Source: Ceratorhiza oryzae-sativae (lineage: Eukaryota; Basidiomycota; Agaricomycetes; Cantharellales; Ceratobasidiaceae). Taken from it: a stretch of 64,000 bases of DNA. The number at the start of each line of letters is the position of its first letter. Within the stretch, counting starts at the first letter, position 1. A model generated the notes under the pieces. It worked only from the letters and a program-made list of their open reading frames with translations. It ran no database searches and was not told where the DNA came from. The DNA lies in contig JARWMV010000232.1 in the NCBI GenBank assembly GCA_030998015.1, positions 2,232,001 to 2,296,000 on the forward strand, written 5' to 3'. Below, one piece after another: positions 9,869 to 21,399 of the stretch. A program made the translations under genes and the position numbers.

Positions 9869-11589
9869 ATGTCGGAGAACAGCAGCAATAGTAAGTTGGC
9901 GGTTGATCGAAATCCATAAAAATAGCTAATCCATCGTTCAGCCAACGTAGTAAAACAACTGGCGGTCGCATTGAACCGCATCCGTGTGACTCCTCCGCGT
10001 ATCATAGCCTCACCCCCCACGCGTGAGTCGGCGACGAATTCACACCTCTTGTCTTGGCTAACTATCACAGGTATGTTCAACGAACAGAGCCCAGGCGAGC
10101 CTCTGTTTCGCTCATTATCCACGTTCGGCCGCCGGCACATATCCTCGCCCACCCCGAGTTGATCCCACCGACCCCTCCTAACCTCAACGACTTCTTCCGA
10201 CTCGACTGGGTTAACCATCCGGAAAGCGTCGCTGAACTTTTATACATCCGGAGAGAGGGACGGGATGGCAAGGGTGCCGACAGTCATGTCGCTTTTCCTG
10301 GAGGGAGGTCGGAAGAGGGAGACGAGGGTGCACTGTATACTGGTAAGTAATGTCAAGCCCCAACAGAAGCGCACTCGGCTTACGCCGAGATAGCCATGAG
10401 GCAAACTTGGGAGGAGATTGGCCTTGACCTTGCCGACAATGAATGGACTTGTGTCGGCCAGTTGGACGACAGAGAAATTACCACGAGCCTTGGCAAGCGG
10501 CTGTTGATGATCCTGAGCCCGTTTGGTACGCACAGGATAAATGCAGTCCAGAGTCGCCTTTATTCAAACATCTTGCAGTGTTCCTCCACCTTTCGCCTCA
10601 CCCTCCCCAAATCGACCTTCAGGTACGTGATTCAGCTTTGGCGCCACCGGCTGAACCTTCTCACTCCCACGCGCTTCAGCCTGACTCTCAGACTTCGGTG
10701 CATGCTATTCCTATCAGTATCCTCCCTCCATGGAACAATGACCCTCGGACAACGTTTGTCAACATTGACATTGCATCCCGACTTGCTCCGTATGTCCCTG
10801 TTCAGATGATGCCCCACTTCAATGCTCTTGACATATAAAATCGGGATTACAGCCGTAACACTTTTGTGCGAGTGTTTGTGCGCTCGCTTATTGGTGACAT
10901 GAAGTTTGGTGCCGTCCTCTTGCCGCCGCACACGGCTATTTCGGCCCCGGGTGTCCCAGCAGCTTATTCTGGGGATTTGAAGCTGTGGGGTTTGACTCTT
11001 GGGATGACACTGTAAGCGGCGCTTGCCTGAAAACCACAGAACCAACCATTAACCGACGATCCTTCAAGTGATTTGGTACAGCAAATGAAAGACAAACTTA
11101 GCACTGGGCCGATGACCCCGACGGCGGCATCTGCTGTATTTCTGGGTGGAGGCGCAGCGAGCATGACGTGAGCTCGAATGTTGGCTATTCCAAGATCAGT
11201 ACTGAATTTCCCTACCAGGTCAATCTTCCCCAGATTCTCGATTCCAGACGTCAACCTCTGGATCTGGTAAGCTGACTTTATTGATGCATGTTGTTGGTGA
11301 CTCACCCCCATGCGTAGGGTGTTTGGAAAACGATATCGTGATGTTGTTCGAGGCTGGGAGGCCAGCGTGCGCGAGGCTGGAACGAACGACAGGAGGTGAG
11401 AGCTCCTTTATCCCATACTTTTATCGGCATACTAAGCCGTGTCGCAGAATCAACTGGTCTGGGTCTGCTCTGAATGCTTTTTATGGTGCAGTCAGGCGTG
11501 CACTTGTTGTCGTTATAGTTCTCCGTGCTCTTGGTCTCCTCGGTGGAATTGCTGGCCTGCTGTGGTGGCTGCTCCGTAGCCGAACATGA
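9869..11589 (+). CDS. Nudix hydrolase-like protein with C-terminal membrane anchor
   Basis: A Nudix-fold protein, related to fungal enzymes that cleave nucleoside diphosphate derivatives (CoA or oxidised nucleotides); the substrate is unknown. Start MSENSSN at 9869. A short first exon is followed by VVKQLAVALNRIRVTPPRII, then RRASVSLII, a linker, and the Nudix box GGRSEEGDEGALYTAMRQTWEEIGL. The core REUxEExGU reads R-Q-T-W-E-E-I-G-L, so the usual Glu after Arg is Gln while the two metal-binding Glu are kept. Later exons give VFLHLSPHP, NDPRTTFVNIDIASRL, KFGAVLLP and LKLWGLTLGMTLDLVQQM. The 3' part encodes WVFGKRYRDVVRGWEASVRE and a strongly hydrophobic segment (LVVVIVLRALGLLGGIAGLL) ending in basic residues, TGA at 11589. 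That C-terminal segment suggests tail anchoring in an organelle membrane. About nine exons, all frame-consistent. Confidence 0.82.
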
Positions 11590-11837
11590 TCACTCCTGGG
11601 CTAGATTGGTAGTCGCATATGATTTGATTTATATGACATCTTTTTTGTAGAATGTATGTATAACCGCAATATGACCAACTGGAACGTGTGGGTATTACAC
11701 GTGATCGCTCAGTGGCCGAAGCTAAACGGTGACATTCCTCGTGCGCACCTCACTTTTATTCAAACCATCGAATACCGAGGCTCTAGCTTTATATGCAAGT
11801 AGAACACACGCCAGTGAAACCCGAGTCAACGAATAGC

Positions 11838-12973
11838 ATGTCGAACGTTGTCAAACTTACCGTGTCGCAGGCGGATATTGCAAAGATGATAGATCTTGCA
11901 CTATTGCAGCCCAATATGACCGACGAAGAAATTCGTGCGGGGTTAGAGACAGCTAAAAAGTGAAGCATGGTCCAGTGCCATTGGTATGCTAGATGTACTA
12001 ATGGCTATATGCACTGCAGATTCAAAACCGCGACGGCATGCATCAAGCCATATTCAATCCCGATGGCGAAAGAGATCCTCGCTGGATCTGGTGTGCTGAT
12101 CTGCCCAGTGATCGGATTTCCTCATGGTAATAGCACGACAACAACCAAGGTGTTTGAGGCGAGCGAAGCTGTCAAGGCGGTAGGTCGTTGGGTTTTTGGG
12201 GGGGACCGAGACTGATCGAGAGATAGGGAGGGAACGAGATTGATATGGTCAGCAATGTGAGGAATGCGTCAGTGTGGCGGAGAGATTTGTATTGACCAGA
12301 CATGTACACAGATTGGCAAAGCGTTGAGCGGAGACTGGGAGTATGTAGAAGAAGAGATTAAAGCGGTCAACAGTGCTGTTGTTTCAGGTGGAGCCATACT
12401 CAAAGTTATTTTTGAGGTGTGTGTCTGATGCTTCCTGTTCGCGAAGGTGCTCAGCGTGTTTTCTAGAACGACTATCTGAAGGACGAGTATATCATCAAGC
12501 TGTGCGAAATATGTACGAGGATCGGAGTAGCATTCGTCAAGACTTCGACAGGCTATGGATTCAAGAAGCAGCCCAACGGAATGTACAATTACGACGGTGC
12601 GACAATTCCTCATTTGGCACTTATGCGCCAGCAGTATGTACATGTTCTGTGGCCGGGTGTGCCCGCAGCTGACTGCCGATGACGGCAGCTGTCCGCCATC
12701 GGTGCAAATCAAAGCGGCGGGGGGTGTCAAGACGCTGGATGATCTGCTACGTGTCCGCGCCATGGGGATCACACGCGTGGGAGCCTCGTGAGTGTTCCAA
12801 GCTTGGCACTTGGACCAAGTCGCGGTGCCTTACGTTGGTGCACGTCACCGTTTTATTGTTTTTCCAGCGCTGCGCCCGCAATCATTGCCCAGGCTGCGAA
12901 GCGCGGGATCGGCGAATCGCCGGTCGACATCGACGTCGAGCTTGGAGGGGCGGTGTCGGGTGGGGGGTACTAG
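11838..12973 (+). CDS. deoC: Deoxyribose-phosphate aldolase
   Basis: A class I aldolase that reversibly splits 2-deoxyribose-5-phosphate into glyceraldehyde-3-phosphate and acetaldehyde, in the cytosol, during deoxynucleoside breakdown. Start MSNVVKLTVSQADIAKMIDL at 11838. Exons join to give AKKFKTATACIKPYSIPMAK, VIGFPHGNSTTTTKVFEASE, GNEIDMVSNIGKALSGDWEY, GGAILKVIFENDYLKDEYII, then the Schiff-base lysine motif GVAFVKTSTGYGF, and IKAAGGVKTLDDLLRVRAMG before a last exon ending GGAVSGGGY with TAG 12971-12973. The catalytic Lys in VKTSTG and the second active-site Lys in IKAAGG are both present. About 270 residues, a little longer than bacterial enzymes because of the usual fungal tail. Seven exons with short introns. 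No nucleoside-catabolism partners lie next to it. The call is secure. Confidence 0.95.
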
Positions 12974-13154
12974 CTGCGGATCCTCGAGTTCGTGGACTGA
13001 CCGAGCAAGGCGGGAAAAGCGAGCAATGAAGCGATTGCAAAATATCACGTGACTGTATCGTCATGGATTGAACTATGTATACGTGCGAGTAAAGGCGACT
13101 TCAGCCACTGCTATCAGCGATTGGCACCCCAAATCTTCTGCTCGACTCCCCACC

Positions 13155-16100
13155 ATGTCCGCCCCCGCTGCAAAGGACATGGCTGCGGCATCTGAACTAG
13201 CTCACGCCGAACTCAATGGCATCCAGCGCGACGACGCGGCCAAAGGCGCCGTCGTCCACTCGTTCGACCCCGACATGACCCCGGCGGAGAAGGCCGCCGC
13301 CGCCGGCCAGGGCCGCACCGAGCTCCAGAGCGTCAAGGCCCAGGAACGCAAGCAAGAGGCGAGAGGTTGGCATCCAACACGCTGCATACGAGCTGAAGCT
13401 AATTTCATCCTTTCATCCAGAGCTCGCCGTCGACGTCGGCGGCCCGCCCGTTGCGCCGACGATAACAATCGAGGACGTGGACAAGGCGACCACGGAGGTC
13501 CACGAAGAGTCTAATACCCAGAACGGCCAGCCCCTGCCGGGTGCGATGCCTGAGGGACCCGCACCAGCCATCCCGGACTGGTACAAGGTCGGATGGCGTG
13601 CCCAAGCCGGTCTCGACAATCCTGCGCCAACAGCTCAAGAAATTGACAAGGGGGTTATCGAGTCCTTCCTCTCCGAAATGTACTATGGCGAATGGTACCA
13701 TAGTACGTCCACGTTGTTACTTGGGCGTGTTATTTGTCTCACACTATATTTAGACGCTGCTGTTATTTTCTTTGCTGTGGCAGCATCCCATTATATGACC
13801 CTGTTCCGCCTTGGGTGGGGATGGTGAGTCATGTCTTGCACCTGAATCGCGCCCTGTAACAGGCGTTCCTAGGCTATTTATTCTTCTGGCCGTATGTGCA
13901 ACATATTACAAGGCATCCATGGAGCGGCTCCGCCGTCATGCACGCGATGACATTCAGCGTGAACTCGTCAAGACAAGGCTCGAGCAAGAACACGAGACTG
14001 CGCACTGGATGAACAACTTTATGGATCGATTCTGGCTCATTTACGAGCCCGTTTTATCTGCATCTATTGTGGCCACCGTCGACCAAATCCTCTCAGCGTC
14101 CACGCCTGCTTTCTTGGACTCTATCCGTCTCGAAAACTTTACACTGGGAACCAAGGCGCCTCGCATCGACCGTGTTTACACAAGCCCCCGAACTGAAAAC
14201 GACATTGTCCAAATGGACTGGGGATTCTCCTTCACCCCCAATGATGTTTCGGACATGACATACCGTGAGGCTCAGCTGAAAGTCAACCCCAAGATTGTGC
14301 TCGCCGTCCGAGTTGGCAAAGGTCTTGCAACTGCTGCAATGCCGATCCTGCTGGAGGATATGAGCTTCTCTGGTATTATGCGTGTCAAGCTCAAGCTCAT
14401 GGCCAACTTTCCGCACGTCCAGACCGTAGGAATTAGCTTTATGCAGCCCCCTACGTTCGACTATGTTCTCAAACCGCTCGGAGGTGACACGTTTGGTTTT
14501 GATATCGGCAATGTAAGTCTTAGTGTCATTGATCCTCTGCACATTTGTGAACATTCTTTCCATAGATTCCCGGTCTATCCTCGTTTATTCGCGAGACTGT
14601 GCATTCGATCCTTGGTCCTATGATGTACGATCCCAATGGTATGCCACGTATCACCTTCCTTAAACGTTTGCGTAGCTCAAATGTCCTATTTAGTATTTAC
14701 ACTCAATCTCGAGCAGATGTTGTCTGGAGCGCCCTTGGGTAAGCTGCGCTGGCTGATAATTTCTCGAGCTAAGCTCAGACCTTGGATGCAGATGCCGCCA
14801 TTGGAGTATTGCAGGTCACTATCTTTGATGCGCGTGGCCTCAAGGGAGCCAAGCTCGGTGGGGGTACCCCGGATCCGTACGTTAGCCTCACGATTAACAA
14901 CCGCGCCGAAATGGCGAGGACCAAGTACAAGGCTAGCACGTGGGTGCCATCCTATTCGCTTCGCAATACTGTCATCTAAATTGTTGCACAGGTACAACCC
15001 GCACTGGGGCGAGGTCAAATTCATACTCATCAACTCACTCACGGAGACCCTCAACCTCTCGATCTTGGACCATAACGACCACCGTAGGGACAGTGATCTC
15101 GGAAGCGCGTCGTTTGAACTTTCGGCTCTGGTTGATGATGCCACACAAGAGGGCTTGGTTCGCAAGATCTTGAAGGACGGAAAGGAAAGAGGAGAAATCA
15201 AGTTTGATGTGTAAGTGGAAATGGTCAATTTATTTTCTTGCTTACTGAAGATGCTTCAGAGCGTTCTTCCCCGTTTTGAAACCCAAGACACTAGATGGTG
15301 GTAAGGTCCAGCCTCTGCCCGAGACCAGTACGTTCAGAGTCAGGCCCATTTCAGAGCACATCTGATCAGTCTACCCACAGAGGTCGGAATTGTCCGTCTG
15401 GTCCTTCACCAAGCCAAGGATTTGGATGCGAGCAGGTCGATGTCCGGAGACCTCAATCCGTTTGCCAAAGTTTTGCTACGCGGTCACCCAGTCCATGCTA
15501 CCACGGTCATGAAGCACACTCTGTCACCTGTTTGGGAGTCACCGACCGAGTTTTTGGTCACAGACAAGGCTGCCTCAGTTGTCACTGTCAAGGTCGGTCG
15601 GGACCGGTTGGATTATTTAACCGATTCTAACGTGTTACATGTAGGTCATCGACGATCGCGACTTTTTGAAGGATCCTGTTGTTGGCTACATGAACATCCG
15701 CCTCAAGGATCTTCTCGAGGCTCGGGAAAAGCAGCAAGACTGGTTCCCCCTTAGTGGCTGCAAGTCTGGCAAAATTCGCATTTCGGCCAATTGGAAGCCG
15801 CTTGATATGGCAGGCAGCATGCAAGGTGCCAATTCGTACACTCCTCCGATCGGAATCGTGCGTCTCTGGATTAAGAGCGCCAAGGATGTCAAGAACGTCG
15901 AAGCCGCATTGGGTGGTAAGAGCGATCCGTACGTACGGGTGATGCTCAATGCTGTGACCATGGCCCGGACCGAGGTGAAGAACAATAATCTCAATCCAGA
16001 GTGGGACCAAATCGTGTATGTTCCGGTGCACAGCCTGCGCGAGACGCTCTACCTCGAGTGCATGGACTACCAACATCTCACCAAGGATCGTTCGCTTGGG

Positions 16101-18576
16101 TTTGTCGAGCTCGCCGTTTCGAGTCTGGCAGAACCGCGCGACGACGTTCGGATGCCGTTTGCTGGAACCGGAAAGCGCGACTTTGCTGACCCTATCCGTT
16201 TGGACAAGAATGCCTTCAAGGGAGAACTTCATTACACTGCCGAATTCGTCCCTGCTGTTGCTCTGCGCGGTGTTACTTTCGAGGGCGCCGACGATATTCG
16301 GCGTGCTATCGAACGTGCCAAGGGTGGCCATGAAGACGAGGATGGCGTTGCCAGCGGTGACGAGAGCTCCGCATCCAGCTCGGATGAAGAGATCCAAAAG
16401 GTTCCAATGGATATTACTGTCAACGCCAAGGGTCATCGCGTGACAAAGCACAAGACATCCAAGAGTGTCGATACCGTACTCACAGGACAGACTGGTCTGA
16501 CCGAAGACGACACGGACGAGATTGTCGACGAGCTCGAGGAGGAGAACAAGGACGGTGCTACCAGGGGCCCAGGTGTAGATATGACTACGGAAGAGATTCT
16601 CCAAAATCGTGGGTCGTCTCGTGTCCATCCTGGGTAGTTTGGCGACTGATGCTTGGATTGCAGAATCTGGCATTTTGGTGTTCAATGTCGTTGAAGGCCA
16701 GCTCGCAAAGAAAGCAAAACTAGAAATTCTTCTCGATGATGGCTACTGGCCGGTCTTTAGCACCGAAAAGGCTCGCAGCACACAAGCGCATTGGGACCAG
16801 GTTGGTGAGGGATTCATCAAGGTGCGTACACTAGCAAACGAGTACATACTTGTAAGCTCATCGAATGAAAGGAACTCGATTTCGGTCGTGTTTGGTTGCG
16901 TCTCAACGAGGATGACGGTGAAAAAGAAAATATCATTGCCGAGTACAAGACCGATGCCAAGGTCTTCCTGGAGCAAGCCTTGGTGAGCGCCTTGGCACAC
17001 CAAACTATAAATAGGCGTTGACGTGGTGCTTAGGCTGGGCCTGCTACGTTTAATCTTGCGGACCAAGACGGAAGAAACAAGAGCTCCGTCAAAATTCAAG
17101 CCAAATACGTCCCAGTCGAGATCAAGCTCGACCCAAGGGAAAGCATTAATAGTAAGTATTCCGTGGAAGTCTATACATGTACTAACATTTATTTCAGACA
17201 TGGGTGTTCTTCGCGTTGAGTTGATTGATGGTCGAGACCTAGTAGCCGCCGACCGTAGCGGAAAGTCCGATCCATTTGTTGTCTTTAGCCTCAACGGTTC
17301 CAAGGCGCACAAGAGCCAGACTAAAAAGAAGACGCTTGCGCCAGAGTGGAACGAGTCATTTGAGGTTTCCGTGGTAAGTCGCTTCTCAACCCTGCCCTAT
17401 GGCCGACCCTCAACCACCACATAGCCTTCGCGCGTTGGAGCAGACTTCTTCCTCGAAGTGTTTGACTGGAACCAGGTCGAGACCGCCAAATCACTGGGCT
17501 CGGGTACTATTGAGCTCGCCGATCTAGTGCCCTTCGAGACCACCAATCGCACCATCAAGCTCAGTTCGCCCAAGCACGGCGAGAAGGGCGAAATTCAAAT
17601 TCGTATGCTGTTCCGGCCAGAGATCATTGCCAAGGCACGCACAAAGACATCGACATTCTCCTCCGCTGGGCGTGCGATGACCCAGGTTGGCGGAATTCCA
17701 TTGGGAGCCGGGCGCAGTGTTGGGCGCAAGGCTCTCGGGCTCTTTGGGCGTGGTGACAAGGAGACAAGCTCAGATGATTTGGCCGAGGCCCCACCAGTGC
17801 CTGCCCCTCCAGCTCCAGCTCCAGCCGCAACAGGCAATGGGAACGCAAATGGGGCTGCGAACGCAACCCTCGGCGGAAGTGTGGGCTCCGCGACTGGAAA
17901 CATAGTCAAGCCGCCAGCATCCCCTACTCCTGGACCGGGAACGCTCAAGGTAACACTTCATCGCGCCCGAGACCTCGCCGGAATCGAGAATGGAGACGTT
18001 GCCAAACCGTTCGCCATCCTGAAGATCGGTGACCGTGACCACAAGTCTAAGCACATCAAGAGCAATAGTCCCGAGTGGTAAGCGATCTCGTTGAGTTACC
18101 GGGATACGGATTTTGACTAGGGTGGTAGGAACGAGACCTTTGTATTCCCGAATACGACGACGGACATCCGGACATTGCATATTGCGATCTTAGACAAGCA
18201 GACCTTCAAGAAGGACCCGGTACGTTCACGTCCGTGAAACATCGGGGTTAAAGCTGATCTCTGGCCTTCTAGATTCTCGCTGAAGGCAATGTTGACGTAA
18301 GCGATTCGCTCTATCACGGTTTTACGTGTTAACCTAGGTGCTCCCCCATAGATCTGGCAACATATCCACCCGCTGTTTACGCCACCTATGCTGAGCGCCG
18401 AAGTGACGGCTCAGCTCGATAACAATGGAGGGACAGTTCAGCTCCGATTGGAGTTCGAGCCTTCGGGGATGTCTCTTGCGCGGACGATCAGCAACTCGGG
18501 CGGATCGTCCCTCGCTGCTTCAGCAAAGATTTCGTCACCATCCAGGTTTAGCCTAGGCAGGCGACCTGTGGACTAA
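13155..18576 (+). CDS. Tricalbin (SMP and multiple C2 domains), ER-plasma membrane tether
   Basis: An extended-synaptotagmin family protein anchored in the ER that tethers it to the plasma membrane and moves lipids. Start MSAPAAKDMAAASELAHAEL at 13155 in a good context (CCACCATGT). An acidic/Ala-rich N-terminus leads to a membrane hairpin (AVIFFAVAASHYMTLFRLGW joined by splicing to WLFILLAVCATYY). The SMP domain follows (ETAHWMNNFMDRFWLIYEPV ... IVATVDQIL, 13.9-14.7 kb). C2 domains lie near 14.80-15.21 kb (DPYVSLTINN), 15.40-15.78, 15.85-16.24 (KSDPYVRVMLN), a divergent one at 16.66-17.15, 17.20-17.62 (KSDPFVVFSLNG) and 17.94-18.48 kb. Between the third and fourth is an acidic Ser-rich linker, and before the last a Pro/Ala-rich spacer. 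About 1,450 residues, ending at TAA 18574-18576. The sizes and order fit yeast Tcb3-like proteins. About 18 exons. Confidence 0.93.
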
Positions 18577-19320
18577 GTTTTGGGGTGGGCTGAGATCACA
18601 CCTGGCCCTCTCTGTTGGTGGATACACAAACAAAGAACGCAATTCCGTCCGAGCATTCCCCCTGGTAACCTTCTCTCATCTTGTTGTATAACCTTTCCCA
18701 AACATCTCCGCTGCCACAATACCATAAATTTAAATCGTCTTCCCAGGCTTTCTGTCCAATCATTTACCTTAGTTTCAGCTCCAAAGTCAAACCAACACCT
18801 TTCCTTTTCATTTTTCTCTCTCCAAAATACCACCGGTCGAATGTCTTTACTCTCCTTGTCCTAACTCACGCTTCCGTGTTTACCCTACAAGCCTTAACTC
18901 TCCAACAGCCTGGTTCAATATATTCCGTCCAAATTAAGTACTGGCTATGGGCGGCCGATCTTGTCCTAATGATTAGGTTAACTTACAGCTGTTTCGTGGC
19001 TCTCTGCCACTACTTCTTTACCCCGATCGGCGTTCTGTGACTTGTCGATAATTTACAATAAACAAGTGCTTCCTCTGATACAATACAATTCACTAAGTGG
19101 CGTTTATCAATACCCCTATCCCCATCCCTGGTTCTTCGGATAACTTCCAACCGTGGACACCTCCAATGGGAATCAGGCTCCTGCAAACGTCGCGCCTTCT
19201 TCAATAGGCCTTCATTTTACCCAGATCCTCGCATCACATGAATCAGAAAGCAACAGGAACGAGAAACTCTCTGCTCCTGCTGTTGATTTCAGAAACCCAA
19301 GTTTCTCCAGATACTCGCCC
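18577..19320. other. Intergenic region, CT-rich, possible decayed repeat
   Basis: It starts with the tricalbin 3' flank. The stretch 18660-18900 is CT-rich. Around 18731-18755 a short segment (GTCTTCCCAGGCTTTCTGTC) resembles one downstream of the peptide relic at 26767-26838 (GTCTTTCAGGCTCTCGCC), so a decayed repeat unit is possible. No gene can be supported. Confidence 0.35.
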
Positions 19321-19322
19321 GG

Positions 19323-19331
19323 CCTTTAAAA
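19323..19331 (+). promoter_or_regulatory. TATA-like element of tiny-peptide gene A
   Basis: CTTTAAAAG about 55 bp before the donor of the putative leader intron and 66 nt of spliced distance from the ATG at 19466. Confidence 0.4.
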
Positions 19332-19465
19332 GCGCAAGGCCCCTCTGTCAGCCGACGAATCGCGTTTATTGCCTACCTCATCCCAAGGTAAAACTCGAGC
19401 GACGCCCCTGGTTTGTGGTCTCACTATTCCATTTGCATATTGAAGATCCCTTACTGTCTTCCAGA

Positions 19466-19576
19466 ATGGATGCTGCACCACCCACCAACCCCACGCCTGG
19501 GCCTCCTCCAGCACCTCCAGTCGATTCTCCGTTGCGCGGATCGCTATCTGGTATTCCCGCTGTTAACAATGAGTAG
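19466..19576 (+). CDS. Tiny Pro-rich peptide gene A (36 aa), PLRGSLSGIP type
   Basis: A very short open frame that I accept only because it has a diverged copy at 24984-25103. Both start with Met-Asp, are Pro-rich for about 18 residues, and share the core SPLRGSLSGIPAV / SKLRGSLNGIPGV. Within the core the two copies differ mostly at synonymous third positions (TCG/TCT, ATT/ATC, CCC/CCT), as expected of a translated sequence. Both have the same upstream layout: TATA-like box, then an exon ending (A/C)AG|GTAAAACTCG, a leader intron (here 19388-19464), and the ATG just after the acceptor. There is no signal peptide and no CaaX box, and I know no family for it. An in-frame read-through from 19238 exists but has no counterpart in copy C. 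Function is unknown. Confidence 0.4.
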   Translation: MDAAPPTNPTPGPPPAPPVDSPLRGSLSGIPAVNNE

Positions 19577-20520
19577 GCCAAAAGGTGAAGCACTGTCCAT
19601 TTACACAACTTAAACTATGCGAAGTTAAAGAGTTAAAGTCGGTAGGATCTGCTTGGGCCTACCTCCCTACCGAGGTTCTAATGAGAGATCTCGCTCATTC
19701 ATCGTTACAATTGTAAATCTCGGGTTCACCCAATCAATCTGCCTCCGCAGCTCAATATCCTCCTATCTTTTATTTGGTGCATGACTTTGTTTCATTACTT
19801 GACTCAACAACGCTGAATATTACTGAGATGTCCCAAACTGTCCACATAACCAGGCATATACTCATCTAAATGATTCCCTACTTTCACGCTGTGGGCCTTT
19901 GTTGGTTACTTTGTCATAGCCTGCGAGTCGCGTACGTGATTGTTGAAACCTTGCTCCTGTTTGGGCCGTATGCTTAAATGCTCTAAGCTGATTATCTACA
20001 GCGCTCGCATCAAACGCCAATGCTAAAAAATATATGATTCCTTGTTTTCAAAATTATCAATATCGGGCTAGCTGAGGTCTCGGGCTGCCAGAGTGTCGAT
20101 CGCATCCATGGAAACTTCGGTTGAACGAGATGCGACCAACAGTTGATGAAATGAAATTAAAATGTGACGGTTCGACTGGGGTGGTGACGTGCAGGCTAGT
20201 ATAAACCGGGGATCATGTTTATCATTTCGCACCCAAACTCTATAGTGTACCGACGAGTCGTGAGATATTCTTAGAGATCGTATGAGCTAAACCTTTAATA
20301 TCCAAGTGTAAGGCGAGGTGACGTGCTTGGATAAATTATGACGAGAACCTTGTCGATCTCCCACGTGGCATCCACGCTACCGGTCCTCCGATCATTAATC
20401 CACGTGGGTCGCGTGGGCGACGTCTCAGAAGCTGAGAGAAGCTAAGGCTAATCTTGGCTGTGTGATCTCATGAACTCAGCATGAGCGAATTGCAGGAACA
20501 AACTTGAGTACAAGGAAGGT
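19577..20520. other. AT-rich intergenic region with G-box-like sites
   Basis: No gene recognised. CACGTG sites occur near 20361 and 20400 (CCACGTGGCAT, CCACGTGGGTCGCGTGGG). These may be bHLH-type binding sites for the downstream unit, whose TATA box is at 20532. Confidence 0.4.
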
Positions 20521-20531
20521 CCTAGCTAGAG

Positions 20532-20538
20532 TATAAAT
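20532..20538 (+). promoter_or_regulatory. TATA box of tiny-peptide gene B
   Basis: TATAAAT followed by a C/T run (20564-20580) and the ATG at 20653, a normal fungal core-promoter layout. Confidence 0.5.
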
Positions 20539-20652
20539 CATACTATATAATAAGTCTAAGACCGCCCCCCCTCTTTTTTTACCAACTCACATTTTCATCT
20601 CGCTGAGTGGTAGACACGACCCAATCTCTCAAACGAAATTCCATACCTTTTG

Positions 20653-20784
20653 ATGGACGTAGAAATCGTTCCGAATATTGCTCTACCCCCCTTGGTCGAT
20701 GTTCTCCCTCCAGTCGTATTACCGGCTCCCGCCGGCGCACCTCTCCTCAAATCCTTACATGGAGTGTTAAGCATCCAAGGTTAA
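20653..20784 (+). CDS. Tiny peptide gene B (43 aa), APLLKSLHG type
   Basis: The frame begins Met-Asp-Val-Glu, runs through a Pro/Leu/Val-rich stretch, and ends in AGAPLLKSLHGVLSIQG with TAA at 20782-20784. The end is shared with the relic at 26767-26838 (AEVPLLKSLCGLSFIRG), where Leu and Ser codons differ synonymously (CTC/CTT, TCC/TCT). It also aligns with the A/C type at P-L-x-x-S-L-x-G-(I/V), which suggests a common ancestor. It has a TATA box 121 bp upstream and a C/T-rich start region. No signal peptide, Cys or known domain. It could instead be the first exon of a longer gene: GTTAAAAC after the core is a possible weak donor. Function is unknown. Confidence 0.38.
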   Translation: MDVEIVPNIALPPLVDVLPPVVLPAPAGAPLLKSLHGVLSIQG

Positions 20785-21399
20785 AACATACAATTTCTTC
20801 GTTTTGTGTGAGTTATCGCAAAGCATCCCGCTAGAACAGTATGGAGGCTCATGCTGTCGACCCCATCATGTTTTCGTATGCTCGTTTACTACAATTTTTT
20901 AGCCATTATTTCATAATATCTCGGTTTCTTAATCCCTTGGGCTATCGTCAACCATGTGTACAATATATCCCTGTAGTAGTTCTAGAGAGAGTCACCTTTG
21001 TCAACTGCACCGTTGCTCGAGATTCCTAGCGTATAACAGAACAGACCCATTTCTCGCTGATTCTGGATTTTCCTGGTGCGGCTCCGCTAAAAATCACGGG
21101 CGAGACGTAAATGCGGCCACCAGTACTCAGGTACCCTAGCCACCACTCAGTCGAGTATGAAACGTTTCTAACACATCCTGCGAGACCTGTCGCTTGAGCA
21201 AGTGGACTAAGTATTGGCCTGTTTCCCACCATATTCGGCCTGCATCGGTTTAAAAATACATATTTAACCAGCTACATGAACGCAAGGTCAAACCGCTTGG
21301 TGAAAGGCAGGAGAACAGGCGAGACAAATCCAAGAGGACAATCGACGGGGAGGTTACAGGCACGACAAAGCGAAGCATTCAGAAAGCCAAAAGCGAAGG
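20785..21399. other. Intergenic region downstream of peptide B and 3' flank of LINE relic
   Basis: A T-rich stretch follows the peptide frame. No convincing gene. The right part would be the 3' untranslated region of the minus-strand LINE relic; no poly-A tail is obvious. Confidence 0.4.

Noticed and set aside
15627..16685. 352-codon minus-strand ORF across the tricalbin gene
   Set aside because: Antisense shadow of an exon encoding clear C2 domains.
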